Source of the DNA: Pantoea anthophila
GTDB taxonomy: Bacteria > Pseudomonadota > Gammaproteobacteria > Enterobacterales > Enterobacteriaceae
DNA length: 64,000 bases
Assembly (NCBI RefSeq): GCF_006494375.1
Contig: NZ_VHIZ01000050.1
Span: 372,001 to 436,000, forward strand
Direction of reading: 5' to 3'
This document shows positions 18,153 to 27,198 of this stretch, in pieces. A model generated the notes under the pieces. That model did not search any database. It worked only from the letters and a program-made list of their open reading frames with translations, and was not told where the DNA came from. The translations under genes and the position numbers were made by a program. Positions within the stretch are counted from its first letter, which is position 1; each line of letters begins with the position of its first letter.

Positions 18153-19393
18153 ATTTCAGCTGGCAGGAAGGCAACCGGCTGCTGTTGCTGGAAAATGGTG
18201 AGGCGTTTTTCCCGCGCGTCTTTGGTGCGATACAGCGGGCCGAGCGCACGGTGCTGATTGAAACCTTTATTCTGTTTGAGGATGAGGTCGGCAATGCCCT
18301 GCATCGCGAACTGCTGGCGGCGGCCCAGCGTGGGGTGCGGGTTGAAATCATGGTCGATGGCTACGGCTCCGCCGAACTCTCTGACAACTTTGTGAACAGC
18401 CTGACCAGCGCGGGCGTGCGCTTCATCTACTACGATCCGCGCCCGCTGGTGATGGGCATGCGTACTAACGTGTTTCGCCGCCTGCACCGCAAAACCGTGG
18501 TGGTGGATGATGTGGTGGCCTTTGTGGGCGGCATCAACTTCTCTGCCGAGCACAACACCGACTACGGCCCCGAGGCCAAGCAGGATTATGCGGTGCAGGT
18601 CAAAGGGCCGGTGGTGGGCGACATCGCCCGCTATCTGCAGCAGGCGATTGGCAGTGAACAGCCTACCCGCCGCTGGTGGGGGTCGCGGTCTCACCGTCCG
18701 GCGGTCAATGCCAGACCCGGCGATGCCCAGGTGCTCTATGTCTATCGCGACAATGACGAACATCGCGACGACATCGAAATGCACTACCTTGAGATGCTGC
18801 GCGAGGCGAAGCGGGATGTGATTATCGCTAACGCCTACTTCTTTCCCGGCTACCGGCTGTTGCGTGAGATGCGCAACGCGGCGCAGCGCGGCGTCAGGGT
18901 GCGGCTGATTGTGCAGGGCGAGCCGGATATGCCGATTGTGAAAGTGGGCGCGGAGTTGCTCTACAACTATCTGGTCGATGGCGGGGTTGAAGTCTATGAA
19001 TATATCCGTCGTCCGCTGCACGGCAAGATCGCGGTGAAGGACGATCAGTGGGCCACCGTCGGCTCCAGCAATCTCGACCCGCTCAGCCTGTCACTCAACC
19101 TGGAAGCCAACCTGATCATTCACGACCGGCCGTTTAACCAGACGCTGCGTGACAACCTTGAAGCGCTGCTGGCAAATGATTGTCAGCGGGTGCAGGAGGA
19201 TCGTCTGCCCCCGCGCAACTGGTGGCAGCTCAGCAAAAGCGTGGTGGTCTTCCACTTCCTGCGCCATTTCCCGGCTATTGCGGGCTGGTTACCGGCGCAC
19301 ACACCGCGGCTGGCCCAGGTGGCTGCCCCGGTGCAGCCCGAGATGGAGACACAGGATCGCGTAGAAGCCGACAACCAGGGAGCAAAATCCTGA
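18149..19393 (+). CDS. clsB: Cardiolipin synthase B
   Basis: Phospholipase D-superfamily enzyme forming cardiolipin from phosphatidylglycerol at the inner membrane. The 414-residue protein has two HKD motifs: HRKTVVVDD starting at His113 followed by GGIN, and HGKIAVKDD starting at His291 followed by [10 protein letters not shown]. Length equals E. coli ClsB. The ATG at 18149 overlaps the ybhP stop and gives the usual start [18 protein letters not shown]. It overlaps ybhN by one base (TGATG), so ybhP-clsB-ybhN are one operon. Confidence 0.96.
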   Translation: MNFSWQEGNRLLLLENGEAFFPRVFGAIQRAERTVLIETFILFEDEVGNALHRELLAAAQRGVRVEIMVDGYGSAELSDNFVNSLTSAGVRFIYYDPRPLVMGMRTNVFRRLHRKTVVVDDVVAFVGGINFSAEHNTDYGPEAKQDYAVQVKGPVVGDIARYLQQAIGSEQPTRRWWGSRSHRPAVNARPGDAQVLYVYRDNDEHRDDIEMHYLEMLREAKRDVIIANAYFFPGYRLLREMRNAAQRGVRVRLIVQGEPDMPIVKVGAELLYNYLVDGGVEVYEYIRRPLHGKIAVKDDQWATVGSSNLDPLSLSLNLEANLIIHDRPFNQTLRDNLEALLANDCQRVQEDRLPPRNWWQLSKSVVVFHFLRHFPAIAGWLPAHTPRLAQVAAPVQPEMETQDRVEADNQGAKS

Positions 19394-20361
19394 TGGCAAA
19401 AAAACATCCACGCTGGCAACTGGCAAAAAAGATCCTCACCGTGCTGTTCTTTATCGCGGTGGTGGTGCTGCTGGTGGTTTATGCCCGCAAAGTGAACTGG
19501 GAAGATGTTTATGACGTCATCGTTAACTATAACCGCTTTGTGGTGCTGACCGCCGCCGGACTGGTGGTGCTGAGTTACCTGGTCTACGGCTGCTATGACC
19601 TCATCGGGCGCGCCTACTGCGGACATAAGCTGGCGAAGCGGCAGGTCATGCTGGTGTCGTTTATCTGTTACGCCTTTAACCTGACGCTGAGCACCTGGGT
19701 CGGCGGTGTGGCGATGCGCTACCGGCTCTACTCCCGTCTGGGACTCGACAGCGCCACCATCACCCGCATCTTCTCCCTGAGCATCGCCACCAACTGGCTG
19801 GGCTACATTCTGCTGGCTGGCGTGGTGTTCAGTGCGGGCATGGTCTCCATCCCCAGCGGCTGGTTTATCGGCGAGACCACCCTGCGGCTGATCGGTGTGG
19901 TGCTGCTGGTGCTGGTGGCGATCTACCTCTGGGCCTGTGCCTTCTCGAAACAGCGACGCTGGACGGTCAAAGGGCAGACGCTGCAGCTCCCCTCGCTGCG
20001 TATGGCCCTGCTGCAGTTTGGCGTCTCCTGCGCTAACTGGATGGTGATGGGGGCAATTATCTGGCTGCTGCTGGGGCGCGATGTCGGCTATCCGATGGTG
20101 CTGGGCGTGCTGCTGATCAGCAGTATTGCCGGGGTGATCATTCATATTCCGGCGGGGATTGGCGTGCTGGAGGCGGTCTTCCTGGCACTGCTCAGCGGTC
20201 AGCACGCGTCGCATGGCACCATTATCGCGGCGCTGCTCGCCTATCGCGTCCTCTATTTCATCCTGCCGCTGCTGCTGGCGCTGGTGCTCTATCTGGTTCT
20301 GGAGAGCCGGGCGAAGCATCTGCGCCAGAAGAATGAGCAGAAGCTTCAGAAGTCATCATAA
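19393..20361 (+). CDS. ybhN: Inner membrane protein YbhN (LPG synthase-TM family)
   Basis: A 322-residue polytopic protein of the lysylphosphatidylglycerol-synthetase transmembrane family (UPF0104), without the catalytic transferase domain. About eight hydrophobic segments are visible, starting at residue 15; conserved stretches include WVGGVAMRYRLYSRLGL and GIGVLEAVFLAL. Function is unproven; linkage to clsB suggests phospholipid handling. The start at 19393 overlaps the clsB stop and gives MAKKHPRW as in E. coli; longer in-frame starts run inside clsB and are rejected. Confidence 0.93.
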   Translation: MAKKHPRWQLAKKILTVLFFIAVVVLLVVYARKVNWEDVYDVIVNYNRFVVLTAAGLVVLSYLVYGCYDLIGRAYCGHKLAKRQVMLVSFICYAFNLTLSTWVGGVAMRYRLYSRLGLDSATITRIFSLSIATNWLGYILLAGVVFSAGMVSIPSGWFIGETTLRLIGVVLLVLVAIYLWACAFSKQRRWTVKGQTLQLPSLRMALLQFGVSCANWMVMGAIIWLLLGRDVGYPMVLGVLLISSIAGVIIHIPAGIGVLEAVFLALLSGQHASHGTIIAALLAYRVLYFILPLLLALVLYLVLESRAKHLRQKNEQKLQKSS

Positions 20362-20364
20362 AAC

Positions 20365-20396
20365 GGGGGAGGCGCAACCGCTGCGCCTCCCCCTTT
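20365..20396. terminator. Bidirectional terminator between ybhN and ybhL
   Basis: GGGGGAGGCGCA (20365-20376) and TGCGCCTCCCCC (20382-20393) form a perfect 12-bp stem with a 5-base loop between two convergent genes. TTT follows on the plus strand and AAA precedes it, so it can serve both. Confidence 0.85.
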
Positions 20397-20445
20397 ACAT
20401 CTCAGCCGTTCAGCGCGGCGCTGGCCGCGAAACGGGTAGCCTGAC

Positions 20446-21153
20446 TCAGCGACGGTTGCCCATAATCCGCAGCAGCATCAGGAAGAGGTTGATGAAGTCC
20501 AGATAGAGCGTTAACGCCCCCATGATCGAGTAGCGACGCAGGTTTTCCGTGTCGCGCGCATCAATCTGCTCACCGATATTTTTCAGCTTCTGGGTGTCAT
20601 AGGCGGTCAGGCCGACAAACACCACCACTCCGATGTAGGTAATCGCCCACATCAGCGCCGGGCTCTTCAGCCAGAAGTTCACCAGCGACGCCAGCAGGAT
20701 GCCGATCAGCGCCATAAACAACAGACTGCCAAACCGGCTCAGATCGCGTTTGGTGGTGTAGCCGTAGAAGCTCATCGCGCCAAACATTCCGGCGGCGACA
20801 AAGAAGGTGCTGGCGATGGAGGAGTAGGTGTAAACCAGGAAGATGCTGGCCATCGTGACGCCGGTCAGCGCCGAATAGAGCATAAACAGCCCGGTCGCCA
20901 CCGCCCCGCTCAGGCGATGCACCATGCCTGACAGGAAGAACACCAGCGCCAGCTGCGCGATAATCAGCCCGAAGAAGGTGATCCGGTTGGCGAAGACCAG
21001 CTCCATGACCGCAGGCGTACGTGCAGCGAACCAGGAGACAAACGCCGTCAGCAGCAGACCACAGGTCATCCAGCCATACACCTGGGCCATGTAAGCCTGA
21101 AGCCCGCGCGAGGCGGGTTGAACGATAGAATCATGTCGTGGATATCGATCCAT
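20446..21153 (-). CDS. ybhL: BAX inhibitor-1/YccA-family inner membrane protein YbhL
   Basis: A 235-residue, seven-segment membrane protein of the BI-1 family. The start at 21153 is set by AGAGGT 6 bases upstream and by MDRYPRHDSIVQP, which matches the E. coli N-terminus; an upstream start 72 bases away is rejected. Family landmarks include MAQVYGWMTCGLLLTAF, FGAMSFYGYTTKRDLS and the C-terminal FVGLTAYDTQKLK, whose acidic residues are implicated in ion conductance in BI-1 homologues. Physiological role in bacteria is uncertain. Confidence 0.94.
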   Translation of the reverse strand: MDRYPRHDSIVQPASRGLQAYMAQVYGWMTCGLLLTAFVSWFAARTPAVMELVFANRITFFGLIIAQLALVFFLSGMVHRLSGAVATGLFMLYSALTGVTMASIFLVYTYSSIASTFFVAAGMFGAMSFYGYTTKRDLSRFGSLLFMALIGILLASLVNFWLKSPALMWAITYIGVVVFVGLTAYDTQKLKNIGEQIDARDTENLRRYSIMGALTLYLDFINLFLMLLRIMGNRR

Positions 21154-21256
21154 GATGCACCTCTTGATAAAGGGATGAGTAGTAAGACGCTCCACAGGGA
21201 GCCCTGTCAGATTTAAGTGTGGCACAGCTCAGCTCAACTGCGCCACAACATGCCGT

Positions 21257-22351
21257 TTAACGCCGCGACAGACACTGCTGATAACGGCTGTCGACGCGCT
21301 GCGCAAACCACGCCGTCGTGAGATTGCGGGTAATTTTCGGGCTCTCCAGCTTAATGCCTGGCAGCATTTCACGCGGCAGCTTACGGCCCGCCATTTTATC
21401 CGCCAGGGTAAAGACCTGCTTCCAGAGTTCGCTGTCGCTGAACGACGCTTTCTCCCCTTTCTCCAGATCGCGCCGGATGGCGCTGTTGCTCATGTCGATC
21501 TGCTTCGACAGGGTGCGCACCGCCAGTTCGGTGCCGCCCGCCGCGTCTGAGCCATAGAGGATCAGATCGCCATCCAGCGCCAGCTTCATCCCGGTCGCCT
21601 TCGCCACCGCCGCCTGGAATGCCGCGTTGCGACTGGCGTACCAGCCCGCATTAAAGTCCGCGAAGCGGTAGAGCGGCTGGCTGTAGTCAGCCGGGTAGCC
21701 GAGCAGGTGCATGGTGCCGAAGTAGATCCCGCCGTGACGGGTAAAGACTTCACGCCGGATCGTGCCATCAACCGGCCACGGATAGCCTTTGGCATGCGCC
21801 TCGGCAAAGGCAATGCTGACCTGCATCGGCCCGCCCGTGTGGATCGGATTGAGATTGCCAAACAGCGTCTGGCCCATCGGCACCATGTCGATCAGGTCAT
21901 CAAAGATGGCGCTCAGCTCTTTTTCACTGCGCACTTTGTCGAGCCGCGCCGCGTAACTTTCGCCGGTCGGGGATTTAATCAGCAGCGCCGTGCGCACCAG
22001 AAAAGCCGGCACGTGGACTTTGGCCGCCCGGCGATTGATCTCACCCCAGGCGATTTTAGGCAGGCCGGGCACGGCCGCCTCGGCGCTGAAGTTGCTCTCC
22101 TGATCCGCCACGGCAATCACCGCGCAAAGGTTGCTGGCGCTGGGATCGATCTGCTGGGTGCGGAAAGAGGTGTAGATATCGTCGCTCCATGCCGCTTTGT
22201 TGCTGACATGCGACGGCAGCAGCCGCTGGATTTGTGCTTTCACATCCTCAGGCTGCCGGACCGGCGCCTCGGGGGTTTTCTTGCTGCTACAGCCCGCCAG
22301 CACCAGCGCGGCGACCAGTGTCAGACGTTGCAGAATCGGGGTGGATGACAT
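21257..22351 (-). CDS. DUF1615-family lipoprotein
   Basis: Predicted lipoprotein of 364 residues: a signal peptide with lipobox LAGC and lipidated Cys21, then a single globular domain matching the DUF1615 family, as recognised from VIAVADQESNF, KIAWGEINRRA, MVPMGQTLFGNLNPIHTGGPMQVSIAFAE and YPADYSQPLYRFADFNAGWYASRNAAFQ. The glutamate in the QESNF context is reminiscent of lytic transglycosylase folds, but that is inference. Ser at +2 suggests outer-membrane sorting. It is divergent from the DUF1264 lipoprotein. E. coli has ybhM near this position instead. Confidence 0.82.
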   Translation of the reverse strand: MSSTPILQRLTLVAALVLAGCSSKKTPEAPVRQPEDVKAQIQRLLPSHVSNKAAWSDDIYTSFRTQQIDPSASNLCAVIAVADQESNFSAEAAVPGLPKIAWGEINRRAAKVHVPAFLVRTALLIKSPTGESYAARLDKVRSEKELSAIFDDLIDMVPMGQTLFGNLNPIHTGGPMQVSIAFAEAHAKGYPWPVDGTIRREVFTRHGGIYFGTMHLLGYPADYSQPLYRFADFNAGWYASRNAAFQAAVAKATGMKLALDGDLILYGSDAAGGTELAVRTLSKQIDMSNSAIRRDLEKGEKASFSDSELWKQVFTLADKMAGRKLPREMLPGIKLESPKITRNLTTAWFAQRVDSRYQQCLSRR

Positions 22352-22457
22352 GCCTGTCCTCAGAATGAACCAAAACCCTACTCTATCATCGCCAGCGTTT
22401 CACAGGCAGGCGGGAACTGAACTAAGGTTACCTTTTTTAACGTTAAAGGAACTTACG

Positions 22458-23243
22458 ATGTTTAAACTCTGGCCTGTTGCGGCGTTCAGCCTGTTATTAA
22501 CCGGCTGCGGCGCCAATAATACGCCTGCTCAGGTGCAGTCACCGGGCGCGCCCACCTCCTCCTCGCTGAAGCTGCTGGAGACCGGCGCCAGCGTGATGCA
22601 GTCACGACCGCCGATTGAGGCGATCAACACCTATCTGGATGGCTTCCATTTTTACAATGGTGACCAGAACGGTCAGATGGAGGCACACCACTACGTCACC
22701 GTGCTGAACGAGGATGTGATGCAGGCGGTGATCTATGACGGCAACACCCGCGACGCGCGGCTGATGGGGGTGGAGTACATCATCAGCGAACGGCTGTTCA
22801 ACACCCTGCCCCCGGAGGAGAAGAAGCTGTGGCACAGCCACCAGTATGAGGTGAAGTCGGGCACGCTGATTGCGCCGGGCTTACCCGCCAGCGCCGATCA
22901 CGCCCTGATGAAACGCATCGTGAATACCTACGGGAAAACCTGGCACACCTGGCATACCGACCGCGATAAAACGCTGCCGCTCGGCATTCCGGCACTGATG
23001 ATGGGCTTTACGGCGGATGGTCAGATGGATTCCCGGCTGCTGGCCGACCGCGATCGCCGCTTCGACGTCGACAGCAAAGCGATTCGCGCCCAGCGCGCCG
23101 ATATCGTGGCGCACCCGGCGGCGGCGGGTGCGAACGCGTGGCAGCAGGGCCAGGTGATCCAGCTGAAGCGGACGACGGGCGGCGGTGAGCACAGTCACGG
23201 CCAGACCCGCTTTGGCCCGGCGGAGCAGCTGAAGCAGCCGTAG
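22458..23243 (+). CDS. DUF1264-family lipoprotein
   Basis: A 261-residue predicted lipoprotein: signal peptide with LLLTGC, Cys17 lipidated. The body matches DUF1264, the family of plant oil-body-associated proteins: AINTYLDGFHFYNGDQNGQMEAHHYV near residue 55, ARLMGVEYIISERLFNTLPPEEKKLWHSHQYEVKSG and GKTWHTWHTDRD. Bacterial function is not known. The start follows AAAGGAA at the right distance. The last 60 residues contain an Ala/Gly/Gln-rich tail. It is convergent with moaE after 7 bases. Confidence 0.85.
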   Translation: MFKLWPVAAFSLLLTGCGANNTPAQVQSPGAPTSSSLKLLETGASVMQSRPPIEAINTYLDGFHFYNGDQNGQMEAHHYVTVLNEDVMQAVIYDGNTRDARLMGVEYIISERLFNTLPPEEKKLWHSHQYEVKSGTLIAPGLPASADHALMKRIVNTYGKTWHTWHTDRDKTLPLGIPALMMGFTADGQMDSRLLADRDRRFDVDSKAIRAQRADIVAHPAAAGANAWQQGQVIQLKRTTGGGEHSHGQTRFGPAEQLKQP

Positions 23244-23250
23244 TTCCGCG

Positions 23251-23703
23251 CTACTCCCAGCGCTGAGCGGCCTGGTGATCGCTGTCGCGGGCATCCACCC
23301 AGCGGTCACCCTGCTCTGTCGCTTCGCGTTTCCAGAAGGGCGCGCGCGTTTTCAGGTAATCCATGATGAATTCGGCGGCGGAAAAGGCGCTGCCGCGATG
23401 GGCGCTGGTGACGCCGACCAGCACGATTTCATCGCCGGGAAACAGCTCGCCGACGCGATGGATCACCGTGACGCGCTGCAGCGGCCAGCGTTCACGCGCC
23501 GCCGCCACGATCTCCTGCAGTGCTTTCTCGGTCATACCGGGATAGTGCTCCAGCGTCAGCGCCGCCACATCACTCCCCAGATTGTGGTTGCGGACTTTAC
23601 CGGTAAAGGTCACCACCGCGCCATCTTCATCACAGGCGGCCAGCCAGCGATACGCTTCCGCCATGTCAAACGGCGCGGGGCCGACGCGAATCTGCGTGTC
23701 CAT
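23251..23703 (-). CDS. moaE: Molybdopterin synthase catalytic subunit MoaE
   Basis: Large subunit of molybdopterin synthase, which with thiocarboxylated MoaD converts cyclic pyranopterin monophosphate to molybdopterin. The 150-residue product has VVTFTGKVRNHNLGSDVAALTLEHYPGM (residues 30-57), RVTVIHRVGELFPGDEIVLVGVTSAHRG and the catalytic lysine context FIMDYLKTRAPFWKRE. It is the last gene of moaABCDE and begins 1 base after the moaD stop. Confidence 0.96.
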   Translation of the reverse strand: MDTQIRVGPAPFDMAEAYRWLAACDEDGAVVTFTGKVRNHNLGSDVAALTLEHYPGMTEKALQEIVAAARERWPLQRVTVIHRVGELFPGDEIVLVGVTSAHRGSAFSAAEFIMDYLKTRAPFWKREATEQGDRWVDARDSDHQAAQRWE

Positions 23704-23704
23704 C

Positions 23705-23950
23705 TCAGCCTCCGGTTACGGGCGGGAAAAAGGCCACTTCATCACCGGCGCGCAGGGGATGCGTCATCGGCACCAGCGTCTGATTGACCGCCGCCAGCAG
23801 CTTACCCGACGCCAGCGCCAGCGCCCAGCGGTCGTCCCGTGCAGCGAGGGATGCGCGCAGTGCCGCCACGTCCGGATAGTCCGCGCTGACCTCCAGTGCG
23901 GCCGTGCCGGTCAGCTCGCGCACCTGGGCAAAAAACAGCACCTTAATCAT
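23705..23950 (-). CDS. moaD: Molybdopterin synthase sulfur carrier subunit MoaD
   Basis: Ubiquitin-like sulfur carrier of 81 residues ending in the Gly-Gly (PPVTGG) that is adenylated by MoeB and thiocarboxylated. The start at 23950 gives [15 protein letters not shown], the family N-terminus, and overlaps the moaC stop by 8 bases, indicating coupled translation. An in-frame ATG 33 bases upstream lies deeper in moaC and is not needed. Confidence 0.95.
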   Translation of the reverse strand: MIKVLFFAQVRELTGTAALEVSADYPDVAALRASLAARDDRWALALASGKLLAAVNQTLVPMTHPLRAGDEVAFFPPVTGG

Positions 23951-24428
23951 GGGCCACCGCCTGAAAATCGCCGCTTTTGCCACCGCTCTTGCTGATTAAA
24001 CGCAGCTGATCGATGACGATATCTTTCTGCACCGCTTTGCACATGTCGTAGATAGTCAGCGCGGCCACCGAAGCCGCGGTCAGCGCCTCCATCTCCACGC
24101 CGGTTTTGCCACTCAGGCGGCAGAGCGAGGTAATGCGGACCCGGCTGTGTGCCGGTTCTGCTTCGAGGTTCACTTCCACTTTGCTCAGCATCAGCGGATG
24201 GCAGAGCGGAATCAGCTCCCAGGTGCGTTTCGCCGCCTGGATACCGGCGATGCGGGCGGTAGCAAAGACATCCCCTTTATGGTGGCTGCCCTCAATAATC
24301 ATCTGCAGCGTTTCCGGCTGCATCAGCACCAGCACTTCTGCCCGCGCTTCGCGCACGGTTTCAGCCTTGGCGGAGACATCCACCATGTGCGCTTCGCCCG
24401 CGGCGTTAATGTGTGTAAGTTGAGACAT
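23943..24428 (-). CDS. moaC: Cyclic pyranopterin monophosphate synthase MoaC
   Basis: Converts 3',8-cyclo-7,8-dihydro-GTP made by MoaA into cyclic pyranopterin monophosphate. The 161-residue product carries [20 protein letters not shown], the [14 protein letters not shown] block (residues about 73-86) and [29 protein letters not shown], which hold the active-site residues of the family. It sits 2 bases after moaB and overlaps moaD. Confidence 0.97.
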   Translation of the reverse strand: MSQLTHINAAGEAHMVDVSAKAETVREARAEVLVLMQPETLQMIIEGSHHKGDVFATARIAGIQAAKRTWELIPLCHPLMLSKVEVNLEAEPAHSRVRITSLCRLSGKTGVEMEALTAASVAALTIYDMCKAVQKDIVIDQLRLISKSGGKSGDFQAVAHD

Positions 24429-24430
24429 GC

Positions 24431-24946
24431 TTATTGTTTCTTCAGATGTGAGACAAAATTACAGGGCGCAGTGCGCGCATCAAGCTGGTCGGCAATAATG
24501 CGCTCCCAGGCGGTACGGCAGGCGCTGGTCGAACCCGGCACGGCCAGAATCAGCGTCTGATTCGCCAGACCGGCAATGGCGCGTGACTGCAGGGTCGAAC
24601 CGCCAATCTCCTCGTAGGAGATCATCCGGAACAGTTCGCCAAATCCCTCAATCTCGCGGTCAAACAGCGGCAGCAGCGCTTCCGGCGTGCTGTTCTTCAG
24701 GTTAAACCCGGTGCCGCCGTTCACGATCACCACCTGCACATCGTCACTGGCGATCCAGCGCGACACGGTGGCACGAATGCGATAGAGATTCTCCGGCACG
24801 ATAGCGTGATCGACCACGCTGTGGCCCGCTTCCGCCGCCGCGCTGCGCAGGTAGTCACCGGAGGTGTCGTTGCTGGCATCGCGACGATCGGAGACCGTCA
24901 TCACCGCAATCTGCACCGCCTGAAATTCGCTGGCTGGTTTACCCAT
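24431..24946 (-). CDS. moaB: Molybdenum cofactor biosynthesis protein MoaB
   Basis: MoaB/Mog-family protein of 171 residues; family members bind or adenylate molybdopterin, though the role of MoaB in enterobacteria with Mog is not settled. Motifs: [19 protein letters not shown] (residues 15-33), the GGTGF loop near 78 and [21 protein letters not shown]. It is second in moaABCDE, 14 bases after moaA. Confidence 0.95.
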   Translation of the reverse strand: MGKPASEFQAVQIAVMTVSDRRDASNDTSGDYLRSAAAEAGHSVVDHAIVPENLYRIRATVSRWIASDDVQVVIVNGGTGFNLKNSTPEALLPLFDREIEGFGELFRMISYEEIGGSTLQSRAIAGLANQTLILAVPGSTSACRTAWERIIADQLDARTAPCNFVSHLKKQ

Positions 24947-24960
24947 ACTGCCTCCTGAAA

Positions 24961-25947
24961 TTAGCCGCCAATGTAAGAGAGATTCTGTGTGATGCCGGTG
25001 TTGCCCTGATGGAGAAAATGGGTCTGCTTCTTCTGCCCCAGGCTGCTGGCAATGCGCGCCTGCAGTTCAGCCTGCTGGTCGTCCGACGCCAGCAGATCGC
25101 GCAGCGGAATGCCGCCGTCGCCAAACAGACAGAGGTGCAGATTGCCCTGCGCGGAGACACGCAGACGGTTGCAGCTGGCACAGAAATCTTTAGCGTAGGG
25201 CATAATCAGGCCGATCTCGCCGACATAGTCGGGATGGTAAAAAACCTGCGCCGGGCCGTCACTGCGTTCGCTTTCGCGACGCTGCCAGCCCTGAGCGATC
25301 AGCTGGTCGCGGATCACCGCACCGGAAACGTGCTGATCGCGGAACAGCGAACCGCCGTCACCGGTTTCCATCAGTTCGATAAAGCGCAGCTGAATCGGAC
25401 GGGTGCGGATCCAGTCCAGGAAGGTGGCGAGATTGCGGCTGTTAAGATCGCGCATCAGCACGCTGTTGACTTTCACCTGGCGAAAACCGGCGTCAAAGGC
25501 GGCATCGATGCCGCTCATCACCTGATGAAATTTATCCTGACCGGTAATGGCGTGAAACTGGCGGGCATCCAGACTGTCCACACTGACGTTCAGCGCGGTT
25601 AAGCCTGCCTCGCGCCACTGCTTCACGTCACGCGCCAGCCGGTAGCCGTTAGTGGTCACCGCGATCTGTCGAATGGCGGCGTTTTCACGCACCGCGGCGA
25701 TGATGTCAGTGAAATCACGGCGCAGCGACGGCTCACCCCCGGTCAGCCGCACTTTTTCCGTGCCGGCTGCCGCAAAGGCCCGCGTGACACGGCGGATTTC
25801 ATCCAGAGAGAGAAAGCTTTTGTTACGAATTCCCTGCGGCTTGTAGCCGTCCGGGAGACAGTAGGTACAGCGGAAATTGCAGACATCCGTGACCGACAGG
25901 CGCAGGTAATAGAACTTACGCGCGTATGCATCAGTAAATTGTGACAC
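24961..25947 (-). CDS. moaA: GTP 3',8-cyclase MoaA
   Basis: Radical SAM enzyme starting molybdenum cofactor synthesis by rearranging GTP to 3',8-cyclo-7,8-dihydro-GTP. The SAM-binding cluster motif is CNFRCTYC (Cys23, Cys27, Cys30). The C-terminal cluster has Cys in [19 protein letters not shown], and the protein ends with the conserved Gly-Gly (LSYIGG). Length (328) matches E. coli. The start is GTG at 25947, preceded by GGAAAGG in the leader. The leader carries a Moco riboswitch, so expression should fall when cofactor is sufficient. Confidence 0.97.
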   Translation of the reverse strand: MSQFTDAYARKFYYLRLSVTDVCNFRCTYCLPDGYKPQGIRNKSFLSLDEIRRVTRAFAAAGTEKVRLTGGEPSLRRDFTDIIAAVRENAAIRQIAVTTNGYRLARDVKQWREAGLTALNVSVDSLDARQFHAITGQDKFHQVMSGIDAAFDAGFRQVKVNSVLMRDLNSRNLATFLDWIRTRPIQLRFIELMETGDGGSLFRDQHVSGAVIRDQLIAQGWQRRESERSDGPAQVFYHPDYVGEIGLIMPYAKDFCASCNRLRVSAQGNLHLCLFGDGGIPLRDLLASDDQQAELQARIASSLGQKKQTHFLHQGNTGITQNLSYIGG

Positions 25948-25954
25948 CAGAACA

Positions 25955-26060
25955 CCTTTCCAGATTGGGAGATGCAGTCATTTCTTCCTGCACCCTGGCA
26001 GCTCGATGGCTACGGCCTGAACCCCCTATCCGCAGACTTAGGCATTCAGGCTTGAGTGTA
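25955..26060 (-). promoter_or_regulatory. Moco riboswitch (moaA leader)
   Basis: The leader of moaA on the minus strand closely resembles the E. coli moaA leader, which is the type example of the Moco RNA motif. Conserved parts visible 5'->3': GCCTGAATGCCTAAG, GGGTTCAGGCCGTAGCC, CATCGAGCTGCC, AGGGTGCAGGAAGAAATGA and CTGCATCTCCCAATCTGG, ending just before the GGAAAGG ribosome site. GCCTGAA pairs with TTCAGGC, and GTGCAG with CTGCAT-type bases nearer the gene. The motif senses molybdenum cofactor and controls moaA translation in E. coli. Outer boundaries are approximate. Confidence 0.88.
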
Positions 26061-26274
26061 CGCTGACCCGTTGATCAGCGCGGTAAACATGATGGTAGCG
26101 TGATTCACGCCACTCTTCCATTCGCTGTTTTCGCTATATATTCTTATACATATCGAATTTTCACCGCATTTTCGCGACAGGATACGTTAAAATGCCCGCC
26201 TGATTTTGACGTAAGTCATCCGCGCGGGCTTAGCGTTTAGAGCCTCGCCACGCGAAAGGAAAGTAAGGAGAAGT

Positions 26275-27198
26275 ATGAATCGCACACTGGCCGATCTTGA
26301 TCGCGTTGTGGCACTGGGCGGCGGACACGGTCTGGGCCGCGTGATGTCTGCCCTTTCCCCGCTGGGCTCGCGTCTCACCGGCATTGTCACCACCACCGAC
26401 AACGGCGGTTCAACCGGCCGTATCCGCCGTTCCGAAGGCGGGATCGCCTGGGGGGATATGCGCAACTGCCTGAACCAGCTGATTACCGAACCCAGCGTCG
26501 CCTCTGCGATGTTTGAGTATCGTTTCGCCGGTAATGGCGAACTGGCCGGGCACAACCTGGGTAACCTGATGCTGCGCGCGCTGGATCATCTCAGCGTGCG
26601 CCCGCTGGAGGCGATCAACATCATCCGCAACCTGCTGAAGGTGGATGCCTTTTTAATCCCGATGTCGGAGCAGCCGGTGGATCTGGTGGCGATGGATGCG
26701 GAAGGCAACATGGTTTACGGCGAAACGGCGATTGACGAGATGAAGCAGCCGCCGCAGGAGCTGATGCTGCATCCCAATGTCCAGCCTACGCGGGAAGCGC
26801 TGCAGGCGATTGGTGAGGCGGATCTGATCCTGATCGGGCCGGGCAGCTTCTACACCAGCCTGATGCCGATCCTGCTGATGGATGAGATGGCGCAGGCGCT
26901 GCGGCGCACGCCCGCCACCATGGTCTTTATCGGCAATCTGGGCCGCGAGCTCAGCCCCGCTGCCGCCAGCCTGTCGGTGGCTGACAAACTGGCGATGATG
27001 GAGCGTTACATTGGCAAGCGGGTGATTGATGCCGTGGTGGTCAGCCCGGCGGTCGATACCCGGGGGATTGACGATCGGCTGATCGTCCGTGAACCGCTGG
27101 AGGCCGCCGACATTAAATATCGTCACGACCGCCAGCTGCTCAGGGTGGCGCTGGAACACGCCATTCAGGGTTTTAACGGCGCTATGAGGCCGCAATAA
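26275..27198 (+). CDS. ybhK: YvcK/YbhK-family gluconeogenesis factor
   Basis: A 307-residue CofD/YvcK-family protein. In Bacillus, YvcK binds UDP-sugars and is needed on gluconeogenic carbon sources; the E. coli homologue is YbhK. Visible: the nucleotide-binding [17 protein letters not shown] start (residues 10-26), [33 protein letters not shown] and [19 protein letters not shown]. The final 17 bases overlap the 3' end of convergent uvrB. It is divergent from moaA across the Moco leader. Confidence 0.93.
   Translation: MNRTLADLDRVVALGGGHGLGRVMSALSPLGSRLTGIVTTTDNGGSTGRIRRSEGGIAWGDMRNCLNQLITEPSVASAMFEYRFAGNGELAGHNLGNLMLRALDHLSVRPLEAINIIRNLLKVDAFLIPMSEQPVDLVAMDAEGNMVYGETAIDEMKQPPQELMLHPNVQPTREALQAIGEADLILIGPGSFYTSLMPILLMDEMAQALRRTPATMVFIGNLGRELSPAAASLSVADKLAMMERYIGKRVIDAVVVSPAVDTRGIDDRLIVREPLEAADIKYRHDRQLLRVALEHAIQGFNGAMRPQ

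Noticed and set aside
19183-20319. 378-codon open frame opposite clsB/ybhN
   Set aside because: Antisense shadow; His/Gln-rich with no family resemblance.
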